From Chitinophagaceae bacterium (GTDB lineage Bacteria; Bacteroidota; Bacteroidia; Chitinophagales; Chitinophagaceae), in contig JAACZX010000506.1 in assembly GCA_009996555.1 (NCBI GenBank), forward strand, positions 1 through 7,476: a DNA stretch of 7,476 bases, given 5' to 3'. Below the pieces are notes generated by a model. That model was not told the origin of the DNA and made no database searches. It was given only the letters and a program-made list of their open reading frames with translations. Positions 1-6,947 of the stretch are shown here, one piece after another. The position numbers were made by a program, and so were the translations under genes. How positions within the stretch are numbered: the stretch's first letter is position 1; each line of letters begins with the position of its first letter.

Positions 1-41
1 TTAGTCCTCAAAACATAATCCAATAAAAAAAATCAGAAAGA

Positions 42-1187
42 ATGTCATTGAAGTCGTTGAATATCCGCCCCAAAGTCAGTGCCAGCATTGTTTTCCTGTT
101 ATTCTTTCAGTTTGCATTTGCACAACAGGATTTCAGTAAAGTGAGTGATTGGGTAAATAAGAACCTGACCGACCTTGGCGGCAGAGCTGTATTGATGGTG
201 TACAAAGATGGAAAATTTGCGTACGCACAGAATTTTAACAATTTAACAAAGGCCCAGCAGAACCGTGGAAAGATCAAAGCAAAAGTGCAGGGCAAAGATG
301 TGGAAGAAGTGTTGCAGGATTATACCAGCACCACACGTGAGCGAATTGCCAGCAGCAGCAAATGGCTAACAGCGGCATTACTGATGACTTATATTGATGA
401 AAACAAAGTGCGGCTGACCGACTCCGTTGGAAAGTTTTTACCAGTAATGACAAAGTATGGGAAAGGTGGCATTAAAGTATGGCAATGTTTAAATCATACA
501 ACAGGTATTAAAAGCGGTGGACTGCGTGATATGCTCAACGGAATGAAGAACGTAAAAAGTATGTACGAAGCCATTGAACAAATTGCCATGCTGCCAATGG
601 AAGGCACGCCCGGAAAATACTTTCATTACAGCAATACAGGTTTACAGATTGTTGCAGGCATTATTGAAAAAGTGAGTGAGAAGGACTTTGAAACCGCATT
701 TAAAGAGCGCATTGCAGATCCGCTTGAAATGAAGAATACTGATTTTGGAAAAATCGGCGTTCCTCTTGCCGCCGGTGGCGCATACAGTACAACGGAAGAT
801 TATATGAATTTCCTGATTATGCTACTGAATGAAGGTGAGTTCAAAGGCAAACGCATCATCAGCAAAGCATTGGTATATGAAATGCAGAAAAACCGTTTGG
901 CCCGTGATGTGGAATTAGCTTACTCACCCGATGAAGCAGGCACATGGGGTTATGGTTTTGGCGAATGGATCATGGATGCACCACTGGCCGTAAGTGAAAA
1001 AAAAGATGCCATGCCAAATTCAAAAAGAGGTATTGCAGTAAGCAGCCCGGGATTGTTCGGTTCTTTTCCCTGGATCGATAATGATAAAAAATATTGCGCT
1101 TTTTTGTTTGTGTATAATTTAAAGAACAAGGAACGTCATGAAAAATACAGGGAACTAAAAGAACTGGTGGATAATGCAGTAAGATAA
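42..1187 (+). CDS. Exported serine hydrolase, beta-lactamase (class C/PBP4-like) family
   Basis: A 381-residue protein with a Sec signal peptide: a basic N-terminus, a hydrophobic stretch at about 13-27, and a likely cut after AFA at residue 27. The mature protein is therefore periplasmic or outer-membrane associated. The beta-lactamase/penicillin-binding fold is indicated by the S-x-x-K motif at Ser104-Lys107 (Ser104 as nucleophile, Lys107 as general base) and by the Y-x-N motif at Tyr196-Ser-Asn198. The third motif, usually H-x-G or K-T-G, appears as Ser335-Pro-Gly337 followed by LFGSFPWID, so its basic residue is missing. Family members include esterases, D-amino-acid peptidases and beta-lactamases; the substrate cannot be told from sequence, and true antibiotic resistance is not implied. 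The start fits the signal peptide, with only a weak purine-rich AGAAAG before it. The next gene follows after 25 bases, so co-transcription is likely. Its own promoter is probably left of the window. Confidence 0.9.
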   Translation: MSLKSLNIRPKVSASIVFLLFFQFAFAQQDFSKVSDWVNKNLTDLGGRAVLMVYKDGKFAYAQNFNNLTKAQQNRGKIKAKVQGKDVEEVLQDYTSTTRERIASSSKWLTAALLMTYIDENKVRLTDSVGKFLPVMTKYGKGGIKVWQCLNHTTGIKSGGLRDMLNGMKNVKSMYEAIEQIAMLPMEGTPGKYFHYSNTGLQIVAGIIEKVSEKDFETAFKERIADPLEMKNTDFGKIGVPLAAGGAYSTTEDYMNFLIMLLNEGEFKGKRIISKALVYEMQKNRLARDVELAYSPDEAGTWGYGFGEWIMDAPLAVSEKKDAMPNSKRGIAVSSPGLFGSFPWIDNDKKYCAFLFVYNLKNKERHEKYRELKELVDNAVR

Positions 1188-1212
1188 CACGACCAGCTTA
1201 AAACCATTTACA

Positions 1213-1641
1213 ATGTCAACAATAAAAACCAAGGTTACAGACAATGATGTGGCTGCTTTTATTCACTCCTTTGCAGACACAGAACAAAAAGTAAAAGACA
1301 GTTTTGAACTATTGACATTGATAAAAAACGTTACAGGTTACGAACCTAAAATGTGGGGCTCGTCCATTATTGGCTTTGGCACTTATCACTACAAATCAGA
1401 ACGAAGCCGGCAGGAAGGCGATTGGCCGCTGGTTGGGTTTTCCCCACGAAAAGCCGCCATTTCGTTATATGTATTTACAGGAGCAAAAGAACATGAACAT
1501 TTGCTGCAGGACCTGGGAAAATTTAAAATGGGAAAAGCCTGTATTTATGTAAAGAAATTATCAGACATTAACCAGGAAGCATTGAAAAAACTGATAGCAT
1601 CAACGATTGATTTTTTACAGAAAAAATATGGTGATAAATAA
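1213..1641 (+). CDS. DUF1801 domain protein (YdhG-like)
   Basis: A 142-residue cytoplasmic protein with no signal peptide or membrane segment. The central part, with GYEPKMWGSSIIGFG at about 42-56, then a tyrosine-rich GTYHYKSERSR segment, WPLVGFSPRK at 71-80 and an ISLYVF strand, matches my memory of the DUF1801 family (PF08818), and its length is normal for that family. The C-terminal half has the usual pattern of a GKFKMGKACIYVKKL strand followed by a closing helix. DUF1801 members have no firmly established reaction; some are labelled iron chaperone-like, which I would not assert here. The gene lies 25 bases after the hydrolase and 8 bases before the next gene, so it is probably in one transcript with both. 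The family call is from recognition of the motif, not from a search. Confidence 0.85.
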   Translation: MSTIKTKVTDNDVAAFIHSFADTEQKVKDSFELLTLIKNVTGYEPKMWGSSIIGFGTYHYKSERSRQEGDWPLVGFSPRKAAISLYVFTGAKEHEHLLQDLGKFKMGKACIYVKKLSDINQEALKKLIASTIDFLQKKYGDK

Positions 1642-1649
1642 ATCATTCA

Positions 1650-2288
1650 ATGAAAAATCCACAACTGCTGATCATCCTGGCAGCCTTGCTCATGGCTGTT
1701 GTTTTGTACATCCGGTTCAAAGCAAAAAATCAATCGCCTGAACCTGACAATGATAACACAAGACCCGATGATTCCTTATTACCCGTTGCGCATGTTCATA
1801 ACAACAAGCTTGTTCTTGTGCAGCCTGCTTCCCCTGGTGAAATGGAACGCATTGTAACAGGCTTTTGCAATATGTACAACAAAGAACAATTTCTTGCTTT
1901 ACCGAGAGTTTATGCACTCAGTCAGCATCAGTTTGCCATTACATTTCCCTTCAATATTAATTTTGACATCTTCTGCTATTTTGTAAACTACCTGAACTAC
2001 CCTATTGAACTTGACAGACCTTTATCTGCCACCGGCTGGACAACAACAGCAGGCAGCGACAACCTGCTTCCTGCTGAATTTACAAATAAGGAAGTCATGA
2101 TCTACGTGTGTGATACAGATACCGAGGCGGATAACGTATACATTTCAACTTCCGATGATGCCTGTTTTAAAATCAGCTTTTCGTTTGAAAAAAAACAGCC
2201 TCCTGTTCATCCTCCTGTTAAGCAATTCAAACATCCTTCCATCAGCACAAAAGAACTGGCACCTTTACATTTTACTGATTACAAATAA
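1650..2288 (+). CDS. Unrecognised membrane-anchored protein
   Basis: A 212-residue protein that I do not recognise. Residues 5-21 form one strongly hydrophobic helix (LLIILAALLMAVVLYIRF), followed by a basic RFKAK. This suggests an N-terminal signal anchor or inner-membrane tether rather than a cleaved signal, as there is no good cleavage site. Residues 25-42 are polar and probably flexible (Asp-, Pro- and Asn-rich). The globular part, about 45-175, is aromatic-rich (FAITFPFNINFDIFCYFVNYLNYPIELD at about 95-122) with three cysteines at 73, 109 and 144, and a fourth at 162. The tail, from about 180, is Pro/His/Lys-rich (PPVHPPVKQFKHP) and looks unstructured. The gene starts 8 bases after the DUF1801 stop, which supports one operon. 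An 86-base gap then separates it from the response regulator, where a new regulatory element begins. Confidence 0.75.
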   Translation: MKNPQLLIILAALLMAVVLYIRFKAKNQSPEPDNDNTRPDDSLLPVAHVHNNKLVLVQPASPGEMERIVTGFCNMYNKEQFLALPRVYALSQHQFAITFPFNINFDIFCYFVNYLNYPIELDRPLSATGWTTTAGSDNLLPAEFTNKEVMIYVCDTDTEADNVYISTSDDACFKISFSFEKKQPPVHPPVKQFKHPSISTKELAPLHFTDYK

Positions 2289-2335
2289 AGGAATACACTC
2301 CGCACCAAACCAAAAGCAATAGACATTACTATCCG

Positions 2336-2360
2336 TTCAGAATTTCTTCGAAATTCAACC
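2336..2360 (+). promoter_or_regulatory. Candidate response-regulator operator, copy 1 (upstream of regulator gene)
   Basis: This element shares 19 identical bases (TTCAGAATTTCTTCGAAAT) and then CAACC with a second copy at 4335-4358; copy 1 has one extra T between them. It can be read as two half-sites in direct repeat with an 11-bp period, TTCAGAATTTC and TTCGAAATTCA (7 of 11 bases the same), the spacing used by OmpR/PhoB-type dimers. It also contains a perfect dyad, GAATTTC-TTC-GAAATTC (2340-2356). It ends 14 bases before the response-regulator start codon. That it binds the adjacent regulator is an inference from the repeat structure and the paired location. Confidence 0.6.
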
Positions 2361-2362
2361 AG

Positions 2363-2370
2363 TACCTTCA
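2363..2370 (+). promoter_or_regulatory. Weak -7-like box after operator copy 1
   Basis: TACCTTCA matches the Bacteroidota -7 consensus TAnnTTTG at four of its six fixed bases. Its only real support is that it sits two bases after the operator element, just as CAACTTTG does after copy 2. If used, transcription would begin at or within a base or two of the ATG at 2375, giving a leaderless message. This is a low-confidence call. Confidence 0.2.
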
Positions 2371-2374
2371 CCAA

Positions 2375-3049
2375 ATGAAAGTGCTGATTATAGAAGATGA
2401 ACCTGAGCTGGCGCAAAGCATTGCCGAATATCTTTCTGAAGAAAGCTACCGATGCGAATTTGCTTCTTCATTTACCGATGCACTGGAAAAAATATCGATC
2501 TATGAATATGATTGTATTCTTCTTGATATAATGCTGCCAGACGGCAACGGCCTAACAATACTTGAAGAACTGGCCAGGCAGCGCAAGCAGGAAGGGGTGA
2601 TCATTCTTTCAGCCAAAGGATCCATTGATGATAAAATAAGAGGCTTGCAGATAGGTGCTGATGATTACCTCACAAAGCCCTTTCATCTTGCAGAGCTGGC
2701 TGCCAGGATCTATTCCATTATACGCAGAAAACAATTCGGTAATGTGAATATTGTTGAGCAGAATGAACTCCAGATCAATTTACCGGCAAAAACAGTTACT
2801 GTTAACGGCACCTCACTTACACTCACCAAAAAAGAATTTGACCTGCTGTTATATTTTCTAAGCAACAAAAACCGGGTGATTTCAAAAAGCACGTTGGCAG
2901 AATATCTATCCGGCGATTATGCTGACATGCTGGACAATCATGATTTTATTTATGCTCATATTAAAAACCTGAAAAAAAAGCTCACACAAGCCGGCTGCGA
3001 TCATTACCTGAAAACAATTTACGGAACGGGTTATAAATGGGAAGTATGA
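2375..3049 (+). CDS. OmpR/PhoB-family two-component response regulator
   Basis: A 224-residue cytoplasmic DNA-binding regulator of standard length. The receiver domain (1-115) has the acidic pair Glu7/Asp8, the phospho-acceptor Asp51 in LLDIMLPDGNG, Ser79 at the conserved Thr/Ser position (ILSA), and Lys101 in LTKPF, so all residues needed for phosphorylation are present. The C-terminal winged-helix domain (about 127-224) shows the typical LTLTKKEFDLLLYFLSNKNRVISKS entry, the recognition-helix region FIYAHIKNLKKKL, and the terminal YGTGYKWEV hairpin. The kinase gene overlaps its stop codon, so the pair is translationally coupled. The start is supported by the receiver domain beginning immediately (MKVLIIEDEP). 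A candidate operator ends 14 bases upstream, suggesting autoregulation. Its target besides itself is probably the receptor gene at 4474, which carries the same element. Confidence 0.95.
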   Translation: MKVLIIEDEPELAQSIAEYLSEESYRCEFASSFTDALEKISIYEYDCILLDIMLPDGNGLTILEELARQRKQEGVIILSAKGSIDDKIRGLQIGADDYLTKPFHLAELAARIYSIIRRKQFGNVNIVEQNELQINLPAKTVTVNGTSLTLTKKEFDLLLYFLSNKNRVISKSTLAEYLSGDYADMLDNHDFIYAHIKNLKKKLTQAGCDHYLKTIYGTGYKWEV

Positions 3050-4332
3050 ACAGGCTTTTACACAAAACATTAAAGACCTATAGCATTTTTGCGCTTTTTG
3101 TTTTAGCAGCCAGCGTACCTGCTTACTATTTTTTAACGGATCATATCTGGTTGCGTGAGCTTGATGAACACAATGAAATTATAGCACAGCGTACCGAAAA
3201 AGAACTTAATAAACTTCAGTTGAGTGAATTGCAGCTTTCACAAAGTCTTGCACTATGGAACAGTCTTAAGCCTGGCACCTACCTGAAACCACTTACTGTG
3301 ATCAAAGAACGGCCCGACAGTTTTTATACGGTGCTGCGACCAAATCCCTACAGCGAAAAACCAAGTATCGACAGGTTCCGTGGCCTTTCAAAAATCATTC
3401 ACATAAACGGCAAACCATTTGAACTGTTTGCAGAAACCAATGTTGAAGAAACAGAGGAAACTGTTGCAGCTATTGCGGTGCTTACTTTCCTTTTTTTCCT
3501 GATACTTGTTGCTGGTCTTCTCTTTTTAACAAGGCGTTTATCCGCACAATTATGGAAGCCTTTCCGCAATACATTGGCCAAATTAAAAAACTTCCGCCTG
3601 AACAGTGCAACGCCTCTTGTGTTTGAGCAAAGTGATACAGCCGAATTTGAAGAATTAAATAATGCGCTCAGGAAACTCATTGCACAAAATATCTCTGCCT
3701 ATAAAGCACAAAAAGAATTTACTGAAAACGCATCGCATGAGTTACAGACGCCGCTGGCAATCATTAAAAACAAACTGGATCTTTTGTTGCAGAAAGAATC
3801 ATTAACTGAAAGACAGTACCAGTTAATTGAAGAAATCAATAAATCGCTCACACGCATTACAGGCATTAACAGAAATCTATTATTGCTTGCCAAAATCGAG
3901 AATCACCAGTTTGATGATATGAGTGATGTTAACGTCAGTACTATTGTGGAGCAATGCAGTGAGCTGTCAGGAGATTTTTTTGAGCAAAAGAATCTTCACC
4001 TGCAAACAACCGTTGAAACAAATGTGATTATCTCCAGCAATGCTACACTTGTTGAGATACTCGTCAACAATCTGCTGATGAATGCATACAGGCATACTGT
4101 ACATAACGGACATATTTCAATCCAGTTAAACAAAGCAAAGCTTTCTGTTTATAACTCAGGGAAACAGGCACTCGATAGCAGGATCATATTTGAACGTTTC
4201 AGTAAAAAAACAGGCGAGCATACAGGCACCGGTCTTGGGCTTGCCATCATTAAAGAAATATGTGTTCGTCATAAATGGGATATTAACTACCAATTTAAAA
4301 ATGAGCAACATTGCTTTTCGGTTATATTCTGA
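3046..4332 (+). CDS. Sensor histidine kinase, partner of the upstream regulator
   Basis: A 428-residue inner-membrane kinase that would phosphorylate the adjacent regulator. Membrane segments lie at about 11-29 and 140-162 and enclose a sensor domain of about 110 residues that I do not recognise. A HAMP-like linker follows, then the HisKA domain with the phospho-acceptor His231 in ENASHELQTPLA, and the ATPase domain with an N box (Asn341, Asn342, Asn346), an F box (IIFERF, about 380-385) and a G2 box (GTGLGL, 394-399). The G1 box is unusual: VYNSGK with Asn370 where the ATP-contacting Asp of D-x-G-x-G is expected. I recall such N-x-G versions in related Bacteroidota kinases, so it need not be inactive. 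I chose the ATG at 3046 because it forms the ATGA overlap with the regulator stop and has GGGAAG just before it; an in-frame ATG at 3037 would add three residues. The sensed signal is unknown. Confidence 0.93.
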   Translation: MNRLLHKTLKTYSIFALFVLAASVPAYYFLTDHIWLRELDEHNEIIAQRTEKELNKLQLSELQLSQSLALWNSLKPGTYLKPLTVIKERPDSFYTVLRPNPYSEKPSIDRFRGLSKIIHINGKPFELFAETNVEETEETVAAIAVLTFLFFLILVAGLLFLTRRLSAQLWKPFRNTLAKLKNFRLNSATPLVFEQSDTAEFEELNNALRKLIAQNISAYKAQKEFTENASHELQTPLAIIKNKLDLLLQKESLTERQYQLIEEINKSLTRITGINRNLLLLAKIENHQFDDMSDVNVSTIVEQCSELSGDFFEQKNLHLQTTVETNVIISSNATLVEILVNNLLMNAYRHTVHNGHISIQLNKAKLSVYNSGKQALDSRIIFERFSKKTGEHTGTGLGLAIIKEICVRHKWDINYQFKNEQHCFSVIF

Positions 4333-4334
4333 CA

Positions 4335-4358
4335 TTCAGAATTTCTTCGAAATCAACC
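4335..4358 (+). promoter_or_regulatory. Candidate response-regulator operator, copy 2 (upstream of receptor gene)
   Basis: This element begins two bases after the kinase stop codon and repeats copy 1 (2336-2360): 19 identical bases, TTCAGAATTTCTTCGAAAT, then CAACC. One T is missing relative to copy 1, which shortens the perfect dyad to ATTTC-TTC-GAAAT, while the TTC half-sites stay exactly 11 bp apart. Preservation of the direct repeat rather than the full dyad suggests an OmpR-type tandem binding site. It is 115 bases upstream of the TonB-dependent receptor start codon and occupies the place of a -33 element relative to the box at 4361, as expected for an activator site. Binding itself is inferred. 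Confidence 0.6.
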
Positions 4359-4360
4359 GG

Positions 4361-4368
4361 CAACTTTG
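4361..4368 (+). promoter_or_regulatory. Candidate -7 promoter box for the TonB-dependent receptor gene
   Basis: CAACTTTG matches the Bacteroidota -7 consensus TAnnTTTG at five of six fixed bases. It lies two bases after operator copy 2, so the operator covers the -33 region and no separate TTG element is needed if an activator recruits polymerase. Transcription would start near 4373, leaving a leader of about 100 bases before the ATG at 4474. I see no clear riboswitch or strong hairpin in that leader. Confidence 0.4.
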
Positions 4369-4473
4369 CTTTTGAAATAACTCAATAACAGGCTTATCAA
4401 CTCCGGTCAACAAAAGAAGGGAACAGATATACTACCTGTTATGATCTCTATTCACTGTTTAACTATCTAACAA

Positions 4474-6879
4474 ATGACACGCAGGCTGGCTTTACTATTT
4501 TTTACTTTTACCAGTTATGTTTCTCTACATGCACAAACAAATGTTACCGTATCCGGCAGCATCAAAGAAAAGACAAGCAAGCAGCCTATTGGCTATGCAA
4601 CAGTTCAGCTAAAAAAAACAAAAGACAGCTCACTTGTCAGCGGAACAGCGTCTGCTGAAGACGGACGTTTCAGCCTTGTAAATGTGCAGCCCGGCACTTA
4701 TATACTTGAAGTTTCATTTGCAGGATTTGAACTGAAAAAACAATCGTTGTTTGTGGGCAATGCTTCTGCATTTCTTGAATTGCAGCCAATTGAGCTAACA
4801 GAAAAAGCAGGATTACTGAACGAAGTTGTGATTACTGCAAAACGAAACGAAATAAGCGAAACACTGGATAAAAAAACATTTTCATTGAGCGACAATATCA
4901 GTCAAACCGGAGGCTCTGTTCTGCAAGCCATGCAAAATCTCCCAGGCGTTACCATCCAGGACGGCAAAGTGTTACTGCGGGGAAATGACAAAGTTGTGGT
5001 GTTGATTGATGGAAAACAAACAGCTTTAACCGGCTTTGGTAATCAAAGCGGACTCGATAATATTCCAGCATCTGCCATTGAGCGGATAGAGATCATTAAC
5101 AATCCTTCATCAAAATATGATGCAAACGGAAATGCAGGGATCATTAATATCATTTACAAAAAAAGCAAGAAAGAAGGATTTAACGGAAAAGCAGGCTTTA
5201 GTACCGGTTTAGGTTCTTTATGGGAACGCAAAGCAAACCTGCCTACAATAAGACCGCAGTACACGATGACTCCAAAAATCAATCCCAGTCTTGCATTAAA
5301 CTACCGAAAAAACAAACTCAATTTATTTTTCCAGGGCGACTACCTGTATACCGAAACGCTGAACAAAAATGAATTTGTTGTTCGTGCATACGATAATGGC
5401 GACATCATTAACCAGCAGTTAAAACGTAACAGGAACACACATTTCACCACATTAAAAACAGGAGTTGATTACAACTTTAACAGCCATAACACACTTACCG
5501 TTTCCGGCTTATTTGGAAGTGAAAAAATTATTGACCGTGGAGATCAACCTGTTTTCAATGGAGACTTCTCAGAACGAAAACGTCTCTGGCAGTTTCTTGA
5601 AGATGAGTTAAAAACCACATGGATGGCCACGGCTAACTACCAGCATAAATTTAAACAGGCAGGCCATGTGCTGAATGCTGGCTTTAACTACACGTTTCAC
5701 AGAGAGGATGAAAAATATTTTTACGATAACTACCTCCCCGCATCAAAAGGTACCGATGCATTTAAACTCCTGTCAGATGAGCAGGTGTATGATTTTACGG
5801 TTGACTACATCAAACCTTTGAAGAACGGTCGTTTTGAAACAGGTGTTAAACTGCGTAAACGGGATATTCCAACAAACATGCAGTTTAAACCCGGTGTAAA
5901 TTCTGTTATTGACAGTGCAGCAGGTGGCGAAGCAACTTACAGGGAATTGATACCGGCGGTTTACGGCAGTTATATTTTTGAAAGTGCAAAATGGGAAGCC
6001 GAAGCAGGGTTGCGTTTGGAGTATGTAAAAATCAATTACGATGTAAACCCCAACCACCCAACTTACAAAAGTGATGGTTATGATTATACGCAGCCTTTTC
6101 CAAACATCCGGATTGCCTACAAACTTAACAGCAAAAACAAATTATCTGTTTTCTACAACAGACGAGTGGACAGGCCAAATGAAGTTGACATACGGATATT
6201 TCCAAAGTATGATGATGCGGAAATCATTAAAGTAGGAAACCCTGCATTACAGCCACAATTCACAAACAGTATTGAACTGGGATATAAAACAAACTGGACA
6301 AAAGGAAGTTTGTACAGTGCTCTTTATCACAAATTTGCAAACGGAACTATTACCCGTATTTCAAGCACGGCAGGTAACAGTCCGCTTATTTATGCAATTT
6401 TCCAGAATGTAAACAGAAGTTATAACAGTGGTGTGGAGCTCATGTTTACACAGCAGGTTTCAAAACAATATTCATTCACCGCCAACCTGAATGGCTATCA
6501 TAACCAGATCAATGCATTTACTGTAGAAAACAAATATCCTGTACCACATACATTTACGGCAGCACAACAGGAAATTTATGCTTTTAACGTAAAGCTGAAC
6601 AACAGCTTTCGTTTTGCAAAGAATTTCGACGGTCAGTTAACGGCTATTTTCTTATCCCCTGATATCATTCCACAGGGAAAGATCAAGTCAAGATTTTCGC
6701 TGGATGCCGGACTTAAAAAGACAATACAGAAAGGAAACGGTGAACTTTTCTTCAACGCTGCTGATCTGCTGAACACAATGGTCATCCGACGGGAAATTAC
6801 AGGCATGGGCTTTCGCTACAGCAGCAATGATTATTATGAAACACAAGTGTGGCGCATCGGGTATAGCTACAAGTTTTAA
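4474..6879 (+). CDS. TonB-dependent receptor / outer-membrane beta-barrel family protein
   Basis: An 801-residue outer-membrane protein. A signal peptide (1-20, cut after LHA) is followed by a carboxypeptidase-regulatory-like beta-sandwich (about 23-105; SGSIKEKTSKQPIGYATVQL, DGRFSLVNVQPGTYILEVSFAGF). A linker with LNEVVITAK (115-123) precedes the plug (about 130-230), which shows LLRGNDKVVVLIDGK (167-181), IPASAIERIEI (197-207), NPSSKYDANGNAGIINI (210-226). The rest is a barrel of alternating strands ending in RIGYSYKF with a terminal Phe, the usual outer-membrane insertion signal. The order and length fit the group whose barrel is assigned to PF14905, not the longer SusC type, and no SusD gene follows. 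Such proteins usually import a ligand using TonB energy; the substrate cannot be read here. The gene stands alone behind the two-component pair, with a shared operator-like element upstream and a hairpin after its stop. Confidence 0.92.
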   Translation: MTRRLALLFFTFTSYVSLHAQTNVTVSGSIKEKTSKQPIGYATVQLKKTKDSSLVSGTASAEDGRFSLVNVQPGTYILEVSFAGFELKKQSLFVGNASAFLELQPIELTEKAGLLNEVVITAKRNEISETLDKKTFSLSDNISQTGGSVLQAMQNLPGVTIQDGKVLLRGNDKVVVLIDGKQTALTGFGNQSGLDNIPASAIERIEIINNPSSKYDANGNAGIINIIYKKSKKEGFNGKAGFSTGLGSLWERKANLPTIRPQYTMTPKINPSLALNYRKNKLNLFFQGDYLYTETLNKNEFVVRAYDNGDIINQQLKRNRNTHFTTLKTGVDYNFNSHNTLTVSGLFGSEKIIDRGDQPVFNGDFSERKRLWQFLEDELKTTWMATANYQHKFKQAGHVLNAGFNYTFHREDEKYFYDNYLPASKGTDAFKLLSDEQVYDFTVDYIKPLKNGRFETGVKLRKRDIPTNMQFKPGVNSVIDSAAGGEATYRELIPAVYGSYIFESAKWEAEAGLRLEYVKINYDVNPNHPTYKSDGYDYTQPFPNIRIAYKLNSKNKLSVFYNRRVDRPNEVDIRIFPKYDDAEIIKVGNPALQPQFTNSIELGYKTNWTKGSLYSALYHKFANGTITRISSTAGNSPLIYAIFQNVNRSYNSGVELMFTQQVSKQYSFTANLNGYHNQINAFTVENKYPVPHTFTAAQQEIYAFNVKLNNSFRFAKNFDGQLTAIFLSPDIIPQGKIKSRFSLDAGLKKTIQKGNGELFFNAADLLNTMVIRREITGMGFRYSSNDYYETQVWRIGYSYKF

Positions 6880-6910
6880 CAGCATGCAACAATTCATTTT
6901 CGCACATGCG

Positions 6911-6945
6911 TTGGGAACAGGACGAAACACAACTCCTGTTCCCAA
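6911..6945 (+). terminator. Strong hairpin after the receptor gene, probable terminator
   Basis: TTGGGAACAGGA (6911-6922) and TCCTGTTCCCAA (6934-6945) form a perfect 12-bp stem with an 11-base loop, beginning 31 bases after the receptor stop codon. The stem is GC-rich enough to be stable and the position fits a terminator. The weak point is the lack of a clean U-run: the next bases are CCTATCTTTG. It could therefore work poorly as an intrinsic terminator or act as a 3'-end stabiliser. Confidence 0.6.
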
Positions 6946-6947
6946 CC

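Noticed and set aside
107..295. Open frames on the minus strand, such as 107-295, 3399-3680, 5773-6057 and 7133-7405
   Set aside because: They lie opposite well-supported genes, have no recognisable domains, and their composition reads as the complement of the real coding frame.
42..1187. The serine hydrolase as an antibiotic-resistance beta-lactamase
   Set aside because: Only the general family motifs are present and the third motif lacks Lys/His, so nothing supports activity on beta-lactams.
2110..2322. A 70-codon plus-strand frame overlapping the end of the unrecognised gene
   Set aside because: It is out of frame inside the longer gene, with no start signal and low-complexity hydrophobic content.
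2340..2356. The GAATTTC-TTC-GAAATTC dyad as an intrinsic terminator of the 42-2288 gene group
   Set aside because: The stem is short and AT-rich, no T-run follows, and the same sequence recurs upstream of the receptor with the dyad shortened, so a protein-binding role fits better.
4422..4440. AACAG / CTGTT inverted repeat in the receptor leader as an attenuator or riboswitch
   Set aside because: Only five base pairs match across a nine-base loop and there is no further structure, so it is within chance expectation.
4474..6879. The receptor as a SusC-type glycan importer
   Set aside because: It is shorter than usual SusC proteins, its plug motifs fit the other beta-barrel group, and no SusD gene follows.
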